Shown here one piece after another: positions 26,451 to 33,937 of a stretch of DNA of 50,917 nt. The DNA is taken from positions 1 through 50,917 of the forward strand of contig JAFROX010000014.1 in the NCBI GenBank assembly GCA_017429475.1, in the 5' to 3' direction. How positions within the stretch are numbered: the first letter of the stretch is position 1; each line of letters opens with the position of its first letter. This stretch comes from Bacteroidales bacterium. GTDB taxonomy: Bacteria > Bacteroidota > Bacteroidia > Bacteroidales > UBA932. A program made the position numbers and the translations under genes. Below the pieces are notes generated by a model that worked only from the letters and a program-made list of their open reading frames with translations, was not told the origin of the DNA and made no database searches.

Positions 26451-26470
26451 TCCCTTTGGTTCCAAAGGGA
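26451..26470 (-). promoter_or_regulatory. hairpin at the 5' end of the rpsA transcript
   Basis: TCCCTTTGG and CCAAAGGGA form a perfect 9-bp stem with a 2-base centre. It lies immediately downstream of the inferred rpsA transcription start and about 46 bases before the ATG. No T-run follows, so it is not a terminator for corA. It could be a 5' stabilising stem or a site for regulation by S1 itself. Confidence 0.6.
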
Positions 26471-26473
26471 GCG

Positions 26474-26503
26474 CAAATATAGGAAAAATCCCTGATTATC
26501 AAA
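26474..26503 (-). promoter_or_regulatory. rpsA promoter
   Basis: Minus-strand TTTG (26503-26500), an 18-base spacer and TATATTTG (26481-26474) followed by CGC. It matches the Bacteroidota consensus and lies between the corA stop and rpsA. Confidence 0.75.
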
Positions 26504-26509
26504 AGATTT

Positions 26510-27469
26510 TTACAGCATCCGACGACGTCGGAAGATGAAAAAGACGGCGAGCACCGTAATCAGCATTATCGCGCCGATCATAATGACGTCCCAGTGACCC
26601 CCTATCAGAGGCAGCTCGACGTTCATTCCATAGAAGCTCGCGATCAGGGTCGGAGGCATCAGCAGAACGGACACGAGGGTGAATATCTTCATGATCTTGT
26701 TCTGCTCCAGGTTGATCAGGCCAAGGACGGTATTCTGAAGATACTCAAGACGTTCGAAGCTGAAATTAGTGTGGTTGATCAGTGACGATATGTCCTGGAG
26801 CATGATCGACAGCTTGGCGTTGATCTCGTCCGGGGTTTTCTCGCTCTTGAGGATGCTTGAAATGACTCTCTGCTTGTCGACGATGTTCTCGCGAACGAGC
26901 ATTGTGTTCTCCTGCAGCTGATTGATGTCAAGCACGAATTCGTCGCCGATGTTCTCGCCCAGGCTCACCCGCTTGCTGTACTGCTCGATCTCCTTCGACA
27001 TCAGCTCGATCATATCGGCATCCATATCGACCCTGTTCTCAAGAATGCCCAGCAGGATATGGAAACCTGTGGGATAGCCTTTGCGTCCGGCAAGGATGCG
27101 GCGCTGGATATCGGTAAAACTGCGCAGGGGCACCTGTCGTACTGAAACGATGGTGTTTTCGCTGAGGATGAACGACACAGACTCCATATCGTAATTCTCG
27201 GGTCCGGGAATCAGGAAGTTGGTGTTGATGAATATTTCGTCCTCAGTCTCGCTGTAGCGAGATGAACTCTCGATCTCTTCGGCCTGTGCACGGCTCTGAA
27301 GGGTTGTCCCGAGAAAATCCTCTACCGCACGTTTCTCCTCACCCTCGGGATCGAACAAATCAATCCACAGAACATCCTTCAGCTGCATTGTGCGCAGGAT
27401 GTCCACAGACTGGCTTGTATCAATTGTAGAATTATTGTTGTAGAATATTTCGATCATATTACCCGACAT
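26510..27469 (-). CDS. corA: CorA-family magnesium/cobalt transporter
   Basis: Divalent-cation channel of the inner membrane, 319 residues. The large N-terminal cytoplasmic domain is followed by two C-terminal transmembrane helices. The pore signature YGMN is present in FYGMNVELP between them, and the protein ends in a basic RRRRML tail. It has its own promoter and a leader of about 120 bases, separating it from mntP upstream. Confidence 0.93.
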   Translation of the reverse strand: MSGNMIEIFYNNNSTIDTSQSVDILRTMQLKDVLWIDLFDPEGEEKRAVEDFLGTTLQSRAQAEEIESSSRYSETEDEIFINTNFLIPGPENYDMESVSFILSENTIVSVRQVPLRSFTDIQRRILAGRKGYPTGFHILLGILENRVDMDADMIELMSKEIEQYSKRVSLGENIGDEFVLDINQLQENTMLVRENIVDKQRVISSILKSEKTPDEINAKLSIMLQDISSLINHTNFSFERLEYLQNTVLGLINLEQNKIMKIFTLVSVLLMPPTLIASFYGMNVELPLIGGHWDVIMIGAIMLITVLAVFFIFRRRRML

Positions 27470-27486
27470 TAAGATGGTTCCACATT

Positions 27487-27500
27487 CTGTTGATTAACAG
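27487..27500 (-). promoter_or_regulatory. small hairpin in the corA leader
   Basis: CTGTT-GATT-AACAG is a 5-bp stem with a 4-base loop, about 18 bases before the corA ATG. It lies in a leader long enough to hold regulation. I do not recognise a known magnesium riboswitch here. Confidence 0.35.
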
Positions 27501-27594
27501 AGTGGCCATCCGGATCGGGGACTTGTCTTTACGAATCGTGTATTGAGAACACAGATCATCGTCGAATTCTACATAAATTGGATTAAAAGCGGTG

Positions 27595-27625
27595 CAAATT
27601 TAAACTTTTATTTCAAAAATCCAAA
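27595..27625 (-). promoter_or_regulatory. corA promoter
   Basis: Minus-strand TTTG (27625-27622), exactly 19 bases, then TAAATTTG (27602-27595) followed by C. It lies just past the mntP stop. The predicted start near 27590 gives a 5' leader of about 120 bases. Confidence 0.7.
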
Positions 27626-27633
27626 ACTTGCTG

Positions 27634-28200
27634 TCATGCAGCCAGATGCTCTATGAGTATCTTGGCACCGATTGCTATGAGGACCAGTCCGCCTATCATC
27701 GAACTTTTCTTGCCGATCAGGCGGGATGCCCACTCCCCTCCCTTGAGTCCGAGTTCGCTTGCAGCGGCCGTCACCGTGAAGACAGTGACGAGGGCAAGCA
27801 CTATCCTGCGGACATCGAACTGAAGGGCAGCCATCGAGATTCCGACCGCCAGCGCATCTATCGATGTCGCCACGGAAGCCAGCAGCAGTTTGGATGTATC
27901 CATCAGGTCAACGCTCTTGTTTTCTTCCGGTTTCAGGCTGTCAAGAATCATCTTGCCTCCTATAATAGCCAGCAGGATGAAGGCCACCCAATGGTCATAG
28001 GCCTCGATATAGCGCACGAAACTGCCGCCCAGCACCCAGCCGAGCAGCATAAAGAAAGCCTGCACGATGCCGAAAGTGCATATTATCCTTATGTTCCGGC
28101 TGAACTTTAGGTCCTTCAGGCACATTCCTCCGACAATGCTTATTGCCAGAGTGTCGAAACTCAGGCCGATGGCAAGAAGCAGTATTTCTACGAAAGTCAT
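27634..28200 (-). CDS. mntP: manganese efflux pump MntP-like
   Basis: Six-helix inner membrane protein of 188 residues. Family hallmarks are the paired Asp-containing segments LAIGLSFDTLAIS near the start and VATSIDALAVGIS in the second half, which line the ion path. The family exports Mn(II). It starts 3 bases after the recR stop, so it is the last gene of a tight run with recR and the sugar kinase. Confidence 0.9.
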   Translation of the reverse strand: MTFVEILLLAIGLSFDTLAISIVGGMCLKDLKFSRNIRIICTFGIVQAFFMLLGWVLGGSFVRYIEAYDHWVAFILLAIIGGKMILDSLKPEENKSVDLMDTSKLLLASVATSIDALAVGISMAALQFDVRRIVLALVTVFTVTAAASELGLKGGEWASRLIGKKSSMIGGLVLIAIGAKILIEHLAA

Positions 28201-28203
28201 CGC

Positions 28204-28818
28204 TTAAGTCCTGAATGGCTGACGGTTTACTATTGAGCGGCCGAGCGTCATCGAATCGGTGTATTCCAGATCGTCGCCGAACCCGACTCCCCTGGCTATG
28301 GTGGACAGCTTCACTCCGTAGGGAGCCAGCTGCCTGGAGATGTAGAAAGCAGTTGTCTCCCCTTCCATCGAAGTACTGAGGGCAAGGATGACCTCGTCGA
28401 TTCCGCCGGCAGCCACCCTTTCGGCCAGTTCATTGATCGTAAGGTCTCCCGGTCCCACGCCGTCGATCGGAGACAGTATGCCGCCAAGCACGTGATAGAG
28501 GCCGCGGTACTGTCCTGTGTTCTCGATGCTCAGGACATCGGCGTGGTTCTCCACCACACAGACGATGCGCCGGTCTCTGTGGGGATCGTCACAAAACGCG
28601 CAGGAGCCATCGTCGCTGAGCATATTGCAACGGGGGCAGAAATGTATCTTGCTGCGGAAGTCGACTATCGAAGATGCGAACTTTTCCACGTTCGGGACAG
28701 GTTCGTCCAGCAGATGCAGGGCAAGCCTCAAAGCGCTCCTGCGGCCTATTCCGGGTAGGGATGCCAGGCTTTCTACAGCATCTGCGAGCAGTTTCGATCC
28801 GTATTCGTTCTTGAACAT
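28204..28818 (-). CDS. recR: recombination protein RecR
   Basis: DNA repair protein that acts with RecF/RecO in loading RecA on gaps. Visible parts are the helix-hairpin-helix (LPGIGRRSALRLALHLL near residue 20), the four-cysteine zinc motif (CPRCNML ... CAFCDD near 57-76) and the Toprim region (IVCVVENHADVLSIE) with a C-terminal Walker-like ARGVGFGDDLEY. At 204 residues it is full length. It is 3 bases from the kinase gene and 3 bases from mntP. Confidence 0.95.
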   Translation of the reverse strand: MFKNEYGSKLLADAVESLASLPGIGRRSALRLALHLLDEPVPNVEKFASSIVDFRSKIHFCPRCNMLSDDGSCAFCDDPHRDRRIVCVVENHADVLSIENTGQYRGLYHVLGGILSPIDGVGPGDLTINELAERVAAGGIDEVILALSTSMEGETTAFYISRQLAPYGVKLSTIARGVGFGDDLEYTDSMTLGRSIVNRQPFRT

Positions 28819-28821
28819 TGC

Positions 28822-29802
28822 TTATTTGTAATTCTCAACGGCCTTGGCCACGGAGCCGAATTTCAGCAGCAGCTGCCTTGCCTGCTCGCGGTCGCTGATT
28901 CCGGTGCGGGCCATCACCAGCGCCACGGCCTTGTCCATCAGTTCGTCTGATGCGCGGGCCTCCTGCTGGCGGCGGCGGGTATGGTATTGCACCAGTGCGT
29001 CGACAGGGCTGTTCATTATGGCACCGAGCTGAAGGCCGGCGTCGTCGAGGCATTTCGCAAGGATATCCCTGTAGACCGATGCCACTGAGCCCACGAAGCC
29101 CACCTTGAGATGGCCGCAGTCATACTGCATCACATTAACTCTTATGAAATCGTTGAACGCGTCTACTAGCAGGTTGACGACGAAAGGGTCGTCGAGATGC
29201 TCATCGAGAAACGGAGAGAAAGAGCCCAGGAACCTGCCGGGTTCCGGCTCACGGTAAACGTGTCTGACTATGGCAGCATAGTCGAGCTTGTAACGCTCGC
29301 GGAACTCCTGTTCCAACGAGGCTGGCATAAGCCCTTTGACATATGCCTTGAGAAGACGCTTTCCAAGGTCTGCTCCGCCGGCCTCGTCACCGAGGATGAA
29401 ACCTCCTGAGCGGACGTTGTGCACAATCTTGCGGCCGTCGTAGCAGCAGCTGTTCGATCCCGTGCCGAGGATACAGGCAATGCCTGGCCGGTCGCCGAAC
29501 AAAGCCCTGGCAGCACCCAGCATATCGGAATCCACATATATCAGGTCATAGTCGAACACTTCCGTGAAAGCATTACGAACCTTGTCGGCCGTCTCCCCTA
29601 TCACTCCGGCTCCATAGAAGTAGACAGCATCTATTTTCTTGCCGCTCACAGGCAGCACGCTGGCTTTCAGGGCATCCTGAATGTCCTGACCGCTGACATA
29701 AACTGGGTTGAGCCCTCTGCAGGCAGTCTTGTGAACCTTGCCGTTGTCGTCAACGACCCTGAAATCGACTTTTGTACTGCCGCTGTCAGCTATGATGACC
29801 AT
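28822..29802 (-). CDS. BadF/BadG/N-acetylglucosamine kinase-family ATPase with a C-terminal helical tail
   Basis: Sugar-kinase-fold (ASKHA) ATPase. The phosphate-1 loop IADSGSTKVDF (4-14), ILGTGSNSCC (111-120) and GGFILGDEAGGADLG (133-147) match the N-acetylglucosamine kinase branch. The kinase fold ends near residue 275. A tail at 286-326 (including KAVALVMARTGISDREQARQ and FGSVAKAV) resembles the small helical domain at the end of MurQ etherases. It lies 12 bases after the TonB receptor stop and 3 bases before recR. The substrate is probably an amino sugar, but its place behind a TPP-controlled receptor is unexpected. Confidence 0.85.
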   Translation of the reverse strand: MVIIADSGSTKVDFRVVDDNGKVHKTACRGLNPVYVSGQDIQDALKASVLPVSGKKIDAVYFYGAGVIGETADKVRNAFTEVFDYDLIYVDSDMLGAARALFGDRPGIACILGTGSNSCCYDGRKIVHNVRSGGFILGDEAGGADLGKRLLKAYVKGLMPASLEQEFRERYKLDYAAIVRHVYREPEPGRFLGSFSPFLDEHLDDPFVVNLLVDAFNDFIRVNVMQYDCGHLKVGFVGSVASVYRDILAKCLDDAGLQLGAIMNSPVDALVQYHTRRRQQEARASDELMDKAVALVMARTGISDREQARQLLLKFGSVAKAVENYK

Positions 29803-29814
29803 GCGTTGATATGA

Positions 29815-31860
29815 TTAGAATGCAAATGACAACTTGCCCATAGCATTGATGGGAGCCTGAGGATAATAGCCGACATCGTCGCCGTACGCCCAGGCATCTG
29901 CCACATACATCTTGTTAAACAAATTGTCTACAAAAATAGAGAATTTTAAGTTCTTGGTGAAACTGAATGATGCACTTTGGCTGACGACAGTGTAGTGAGG
30001 CAGAGTCTTGGCTTCGCTGCCTGTGTTGTCGATATATTGTCTGCCGACAAACTTTACAATTGTTGCAAGTTCCAGACGTTTCGCAATCCTGAAAGTAGCC
30101 ATCCCGGAGGCTATCGCAGCCGGCGACAGCGCAAGGTCCTTCAGTCCGCCGTCAATCTTTATCTTGTTGGTGGAAAATGTGGCGTTAGCATCCAGTTTCA
30201 CCCACTGGGCCGGCTGATATGCGGCCACAAGCTCGATTCCGCGACGGTAGCTGCGTTTCACGTTTTCCTTGATGAGGTATCCTGACGGAGTAAAGCGGCC
30301 TGTAGTCACAAGCTGGTTGTCATATTCCATCATATAGATGTTGGCCGATGCTGAGAACTGTTCAGAAGCATACCTGTAGCCCAGCTCAAAATCAAGCAAA
30401 GTCTCGGGATACACCTTCGTATCATTGGCGACAGCATCTTTCAGGTCGGCCCGGCTCGGCTCCTTGTGACCTAAGGCAACCGAAGCATATGCGGTGCCGC
30501 CCCTGCCGAAATCGTAACTGGCGCCAGCCTTGGGGTTGATGAAATACCATACATAAGTGCTGTCCAGCCTGGTGCCGTCATCATCCGGACCTTTCATTTC
30601 GTAGTTTACGTTCCTGTACTGCAAGTCAGCATAGACGTTGAGCCGTTCCAGCATAGTGCGTTCCACCCTCAGGAAAGTCGAGAAATCTCCCTTGACGGAA
30701 TTGTTGTCATACCAGGGATCCTCCGTGCCGTAGTCCACCTGCCCGGCGCGCCAAATCACCTCTCCGAAATGGTGACCGTAGTAGCGCGAATAGGCCAGGT
30801 TGAAGATGGCTTCAGTCTTCGAGTCGCGGTATTTCAGGTTGGTCGCCCCAGCGAAATTGTCGGCGGCCGAACTCTTGCGGTTGATATAGTCCACCTTTTT
30901 GTCCTTGTAGGCTTCGTAATAGCCCTCTCCGTCAGTATAGTTCAGGGTTGTGCTGAGTGTCAGCCTGTCCGAAAGACGACCTACGTGGATCAGTTGGTAA
31001 TGGTTCTGGAGATAATTGTCAGAATCGTTGTCGTAGTATTTTATGTTGCCTTCGGAATCCACATATTCTCCTGCCGGGTTATAGCGCCTGTCTTTTGCCA
31101 TCTGTTCGGCAGAAACACCCTCCCAGGTTATGCCCGAATGCTGTGACCCGTGAATAAAATTGAACTTTACGAGGTTGTTTCCGTTGCTCCACGAGGCTGA
31201 TGCCAGCATCGAGTTCAGGTCTACCCAGGCATTGCGGATATATCCGTCGGTCGTGCCGTAGTTGTATTTTACATCGAAGGCGAAACCGCCGGGAAGCCTG
31301 CCTGTAGACACCGAAGCATTGATGAGGCTGGTCTTGAAGGAACCGGCACTGATGTCTACCGAGGCAGCAGCCTCATTGCCCGGCAAGGCTGTCTGCATAT
31401 TGAGGCTGGCCCCGAAGGCGCCGCTTCCGACTGTGGAAGTTCCAAGGCCCCTCTGGAGCTGTGCAGAATTAAGCATCGAGCCCACTGAAGCAATGTTCAC
31501 CCAGAAGACTTCCTGACTCTCGGCATCGTTCAGGGCTATGCCGTTGATGGTGACATTGGTGCGGGTGGGATCGCTGCCTCGCACGCGGAACTTGGAATAG
31601 CCGAGGCCGGTGCCGCCCTCGTTGGTAGAAACAACTGAAGGCATCAGGCTCAAGGTCATCGGAAGTGAATTGAGAGGAGACTTGCTCGCAATCTGCTCCG
31701 CTCCCATTTCGGAATAGCTCACCGGAGTGCGGGCCGAAGCTCTCGTGGCGGTGACAACGGTTGAATCGATGGTCTGGTTAACAGAATGGAACTGCGGGGC
31801 ATTCTGGCCCACACAGAAAAGCGGCATAATAAGAGCCGCGGCAATCAAGATTTTTTTCAT
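29815..31860 (-). CDS. TonB-dependent outer membrane receptor, probably for thiamine or a thiamine compound
   Basis: A 681-residue outer membrane barrel with signal peptide (MKKILIAAALIMPLFCVGQ). A TonB-box-like DSTVVTATRA near residues 32-41 is followed by a plug domain (FRVRGSDPTRTNVTINGIAL) and a 22-strand-type barrel ending in Phe (GKLSFAF). There is no SusC-type N-terminal extension. The TPP aptamer directly before the start codon indicates thiamine-repressed expression, as for thiamine receptors known in Bacteroides. The ligand is inferred from this regulation only. The kinase gene follows after 12 bases. Confidence 0.9.
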   Translation of the reverse strand: MKKILIAAALIMPLFCVGQNAPQFHSVNQTIDSTVVTATRASARTPVSYSEMGAEQIASKSPLNSLPMTLSLMPSVVSTNEGGTGLGYSKFRVRGSDPTRTNVTINGIALNDAESQEVFWVNIASVGSMLNSAQLQRGLGTSTVGSGAFGASLNMQTALPGNEAAASVDISAGSFKTSLINASVSTGRLPGGFAFDVKYNYGTTDGYIRNAWVDLNSMLASASWSNGNNLVKFNFIHGSQHSGITWEGVSAEQMAKDRRYNPAGEYVDSEGNIKYYDNDSDNYLQNHYQLIHVGRLSDRLTLSTTLNYTDGEGYYEAYKDKKVDYINRKSSAADNFAGATNLKYRDSKTEAIFNLAYSRYYGHHFGEVIWRAGQVDYGTEDPWYDNNSVKGDFSTFLRVERTMLERLNVYADLQYRNVNYEMKGPDDDGTRLDSTYVWYFINPKAGASYDFGRGGTAYASVALGHKEPSRADLKDAVANDTKVYPETLLDFELGYRYASEQFSASANIYMMEYDNQLVTTGRFTPSGYLIKENVKRSYRRGIELVAAYQPAQWVKLDANATFSTNKIKIDGGLKDLALSPAAIASGMATFRIAKRLELATIVKFVGRQYIDNTGSEAKTLPHYTVVSQSASFSFTKNLKFSIFVDNLFNKMYVADAWAYGDDVGYYPQAPINAMGKLSFAF

Positions 31861-31864
31861 TTTT

Positions 31865-31930
31865 CCTACGCCGGTATTATCCGGATCAGTTTTACGGGTA
31901 TTATCTCAGCCCTTTCGAGCACCCCTGTTG
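31865..31930 (-). promoter_or_regulatory. TPP (THI-box) riboswitch
   Basis: Read on the minus strand the aptamer core shows the standard TPP elements in order: GGGGTGC (31925-31919), GCTGAGA (around 31909-31904), ATACCCG, CTGATC (31889-31884), GGATAAT, then CGTAGG (31870-31865). The aptamer ends only four bases before the receptor start codon at 31860-31858. There is no room for a separate terminator, so control is most likely at translation initiation. The outer P1 stem is not obvious. Confidence 0.93.
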
Positions 31931-31943
31931 TTTATATAAAGAA

Positions 31944-32705
31944 CTATTTGTCTCTTTCAGTATAAGTTATCCTGAACATACTTGGCCAGTACTTGCCGGT
32001 CAGGTATATCTCCTTGGTGTCAGGATTGTATGCAATGCCGTTGAGCACGTCGGTTCGGTTTGTGTGCCTGAACGTCGTCTGCAGCATACGGCAGTCCAGC
32101 ACGCCCTCCACGACTCCGTTCTTCGGCTCGATGATCACTATCTGGTCCTTGCCGTAGACATTGGCCCAGACCTTTCCATTGATATATTCCAGCTCGTTCA
32201 GATAAGGAACCGGATGGCCGTTGAGCGTCACCGTCACTTCCTTTTTCTGGGCGAAAGACGACGGGTCCATATAGAACAGCTTCGACGAGCCGTCGCTCAT
32301 TATGAGGTCGGTGCCGTCCGTGGTCAGGCCCCAGCCCTGATGGTTGTTGGGGAACTGGCCTGTAACTTCGAAGGTTGCAGGATCCATCACGAAGCAGACG
32401 CCTTCCATCCAAGTAAGCATATATAGCTTTCCGTTCAGGATGCAGCTGCCTTCAGCGAAATAGGCCTGGTCGAAATCGACGCGGTGCAGGGCCTTCCCGC
32501 TTTCGAGGTCCACGCGGCGCATCGTCGATTCGCCGTACTGTCCTGTGCTTTCATAGAGTTCCCCTTCGTGGAAGAACAAGCCCTGGGTATACGAACTCAC
32601 GTCGTGGGGCAGCGTCTGCTCCACGTTGCAGTTGTAATACACCACGCGCCCGGTGCCGCACGAAGCGCACAGCAGTATGGCAAGCAGAAGCGAAAGGACT
32701 CTCAT
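31944..32705 (-). CDS. glutaminyl-peptide cyclotransferase (glutaminyl cyclase) lipoprotein
   Basis: Bacterial-type glutaminyl cyclase, a beta-propeller enzyme that turns N-terminal glutamine into pyroglutamate on secreted proteins. Family stretches include SSYTQGLFFHEG, ELYESTGQYGES, NELEYINGKVWANVYGKDQI and VLNGIAYNPDTKEIYLTGKYWP. The N-terminus is a lipoprotein signal with lipobox LCASC. I chose the second ATG (32705); the first at 32711 is only 7 bases from the -7 element. In Bacteroidota many exported proteins start with Gln after signal cleavage, which gives this enzyme abundant substrates. Confidence 0.88.
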   Translation of the reverse strand: MRVLSLLLAILLCASCGTGRVVYYNCNVEQTLPHDVSSYTQGLFFHEGELYESTGQYGESTMRRVDLESGKALHRVDFDQAYFAEGSCILNGKLYMLTWMEGVCFVMDPATFEVTGQFPNNHQGWGLTTDGTDLIMSDGSSKLFYMDPSSFAQKKEVTVTLNGHPVPYLNELEYINGKVWANVYGKDQIVIIEPKNGVVEGVLDCRMLQTTFRHTNRTDVLNGIAYNPDTKEIYLTGKYWPSMFRITYTERDK

Positions 32706-32718
32706 TTTCATACGGACG

Positions 32719-32750
32719 CAAAGATATAGTTTTTTTGTTTATGCTGCCAA
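32719..32750 (-). promoter_or_regulatory. glutaminyl cyclase promoter
   Basis: Minus-strand TTG (32750-32748), a 21-base spacer and TATCTTTG (32726-32719). It overlaps the rightward promoter region of the phosphatase gene. The inferred start would leave a leader of only a few bases. Confidence 0.5.
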
Positions 32751-32764
32751 CTTGCGTAAATTGC
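32734..32764 (+). promoter_or_regulatory. possible promoter of the PAP2 phosphatase pseudogene
   Basis: TTTG (32734-32737), 19 bases, then TAAATTGC (32757-32764), an imperfect -7 element. It ends 3 bases before the ATG at 32768, so the transcript would have little or no leader. Confidence 0.35.
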
Positions 32765-32767
32765 GAT

Positions 32768-33496
32768 ATGAAACGTTTTCTCTCCACATTTATTGCTGCG
32801 GTTCTTCTATGCGTGGGACTGTCAGCCCAGAATTATGAGCCCTATCTCACACAGGAAGAAGTAAAGAGCAGCATCGCCCTGCTGCCGCCTCCGCCCGAGG
32901 AAGGGAGCGTCGAGTTTCTTATGGACAAGATCGCCCACTGGCAATATTTCCACGTACGCACAACCGATCCCGAGCGGGCAAAGCAAGCCATAGAAGACGC
33001 TGAGATGGACAATATCGGAGAAAAGTTCTTCGAGTCTTTCGGCCTTCTGATCACCCCGGAGACTATGCCGGAAACCTATCTGCTGCTCAGGCGCTCCCGC
33101 TAGTGTTTCGGCTCTTCCGGCAGCAACGAGGCCAAGCGCCACTACAACAGGACACGTCCTTTCGTGTATTTTTCGTGCCCTACACTCGTGCCGAACGATG
33201 AGGGCTGGCTCGTCCACAACGGCTCATATCCTTCCGGCCATACAGCAAACTTTTTCGGCATTGCGTATGTCCTTGCTGACTTAAGGCCGGAACGTGCTCC
33301 CCAACTGCTTGAGCGTGCTAATCAGGGCGGCATTTCACGTCTTATCGTAGGAGTCCACTGGGCCAGTGACGTGGCCGCTGGACGTATGGTGGCCGCATCC
33401 GTGTTTGAATATCTCAAGAAAGACCCCGAATATCAGGAGCAGTTCCGCAAGGCCAAGGCCGAAGTGGACTTCCTGCTCAGCCAGATTTCCGAGTAG
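32768..33496 (+). pseudogene. PAP2-type acid phosphatase interrupted by one in-frame amber codon
   Basis: One continuous reading frame of 243 codons carries a signal peptide (MKRFLSTFIAAVLLCVGLSA) and all three class A acid phosphatase/PAP2 motifs: KRHYNRTRP (K-x6-RP), PSGH, and SRLIVGVHWASD (SR-x5-H-x3-D). A single TAG at 33101-33103 splits it after codon 111, before the first motif. No frameshift is present and the total length is normal for the family. The genuine stop at 33494-33496 is also TAG. It is either a recent nonsense mutation, a sequence error or, less likely, readthrough. Confidence 0.88.
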
Positions 33497-33513
33497 ATTT
33501 GGCTATTTTTTTA

Positions 33514-33521
33514 TACTTTTG
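33514..33521 (+). promoter_or_regulatory. probable -7 element of rnpB
   Basis: TACTTTTG fits TAnnTTTG and lies 8 bases before the RNase P RNA 5' end. No TTTG at the proper distance upstream is evident. Confidence 0.5.
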
Positions 33522-33528
33522 CCCTCCC

Positions 33529-33868
33529 AAGGAGAATCGTGCCATCGCTGGTGCCGCAAGGCATCGGAGGAAAGTCCGGGCAGCACAGGGCGGCGCCCTG
33601 TGGAAAGCACAGATGGGCGTAAGCTTATGGGGGTTGCAACAGAAAACAACCGCCTTCTGCAAAGGAGGCAAGGGTGAAAAAGGGAGGCAAGAGCTCCCTG
33701 CGGGCTATGGTGACATAGTCCGGGTGCAATCCGGCGCGCTGCAAGGCCATGTATACCGGCATTCAAGGACTGCCCGTCCATTGCCGGGGGGTAGGCTGCG
33801 ACAGATAAATGATGGCGGGCCGGCTCTTCGGAGCAGGCTACAGAACCCGGCTTACAGATTCTCCTCTT
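33529..33868 (+). ncRNA. rnpB: RNase P RNA, bacterial A type
   Basis: Catalytic RNA that cuts the 5' leader from tRNA precursors. The universal core GAGGAAAGTCCGGGC is at 33567-33581 and its 3' partner ACAGAACCCGGCTTACAG at 33840-33857. The ends pair as helix P1: AGGAGAATC (33530-33538) with GATTCTCCT (33857-33865). The length of about 340 bases is slightly compact. It follows the phosphatase pseudogene and ends before a strong terminator shared with the convergent M64 gene. Confidence 0.95.
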
Positions 33869-33880
33869 TTTTGCAAAAAA

Positions 33881-33920
33881 CAAGGGTGCATTCCGGCAAG
33901 GAGTGCACCCTTTTGTTTTT
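33881..33920. terminator. bidirectional intrinsic terminator between rnpB and the M64 gene
   Basis: AAGGGTGCA (33882-33890) pairs with TGCACCCTT (33904-33912) across a 13-base loop. T-rich sequence follows on the plus strand (TTTTGTTTTT), and GTTTTTTG follows on the minus strand. It can therefore end both rnpB and the leftward lipoprotein transcript, whose stop is at 33938. Confidence 0.75.
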
Positions 33921-33937
33921 GTATGTGTATGTTCGCC

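Noticed and set aside
27470-27594. M-box magnesium riboswitch in the corA leader
   Set aside because: The leader is too short and I cannot recognise the conserved M-box elements.
33101-33103. Reassignment of TAG as a sense codon in this genome
   Set aside because: TAG ends several intact genes here (dnaN, mltG, lptD, the phosphatase frame itself), so a global recoding is unlikely.
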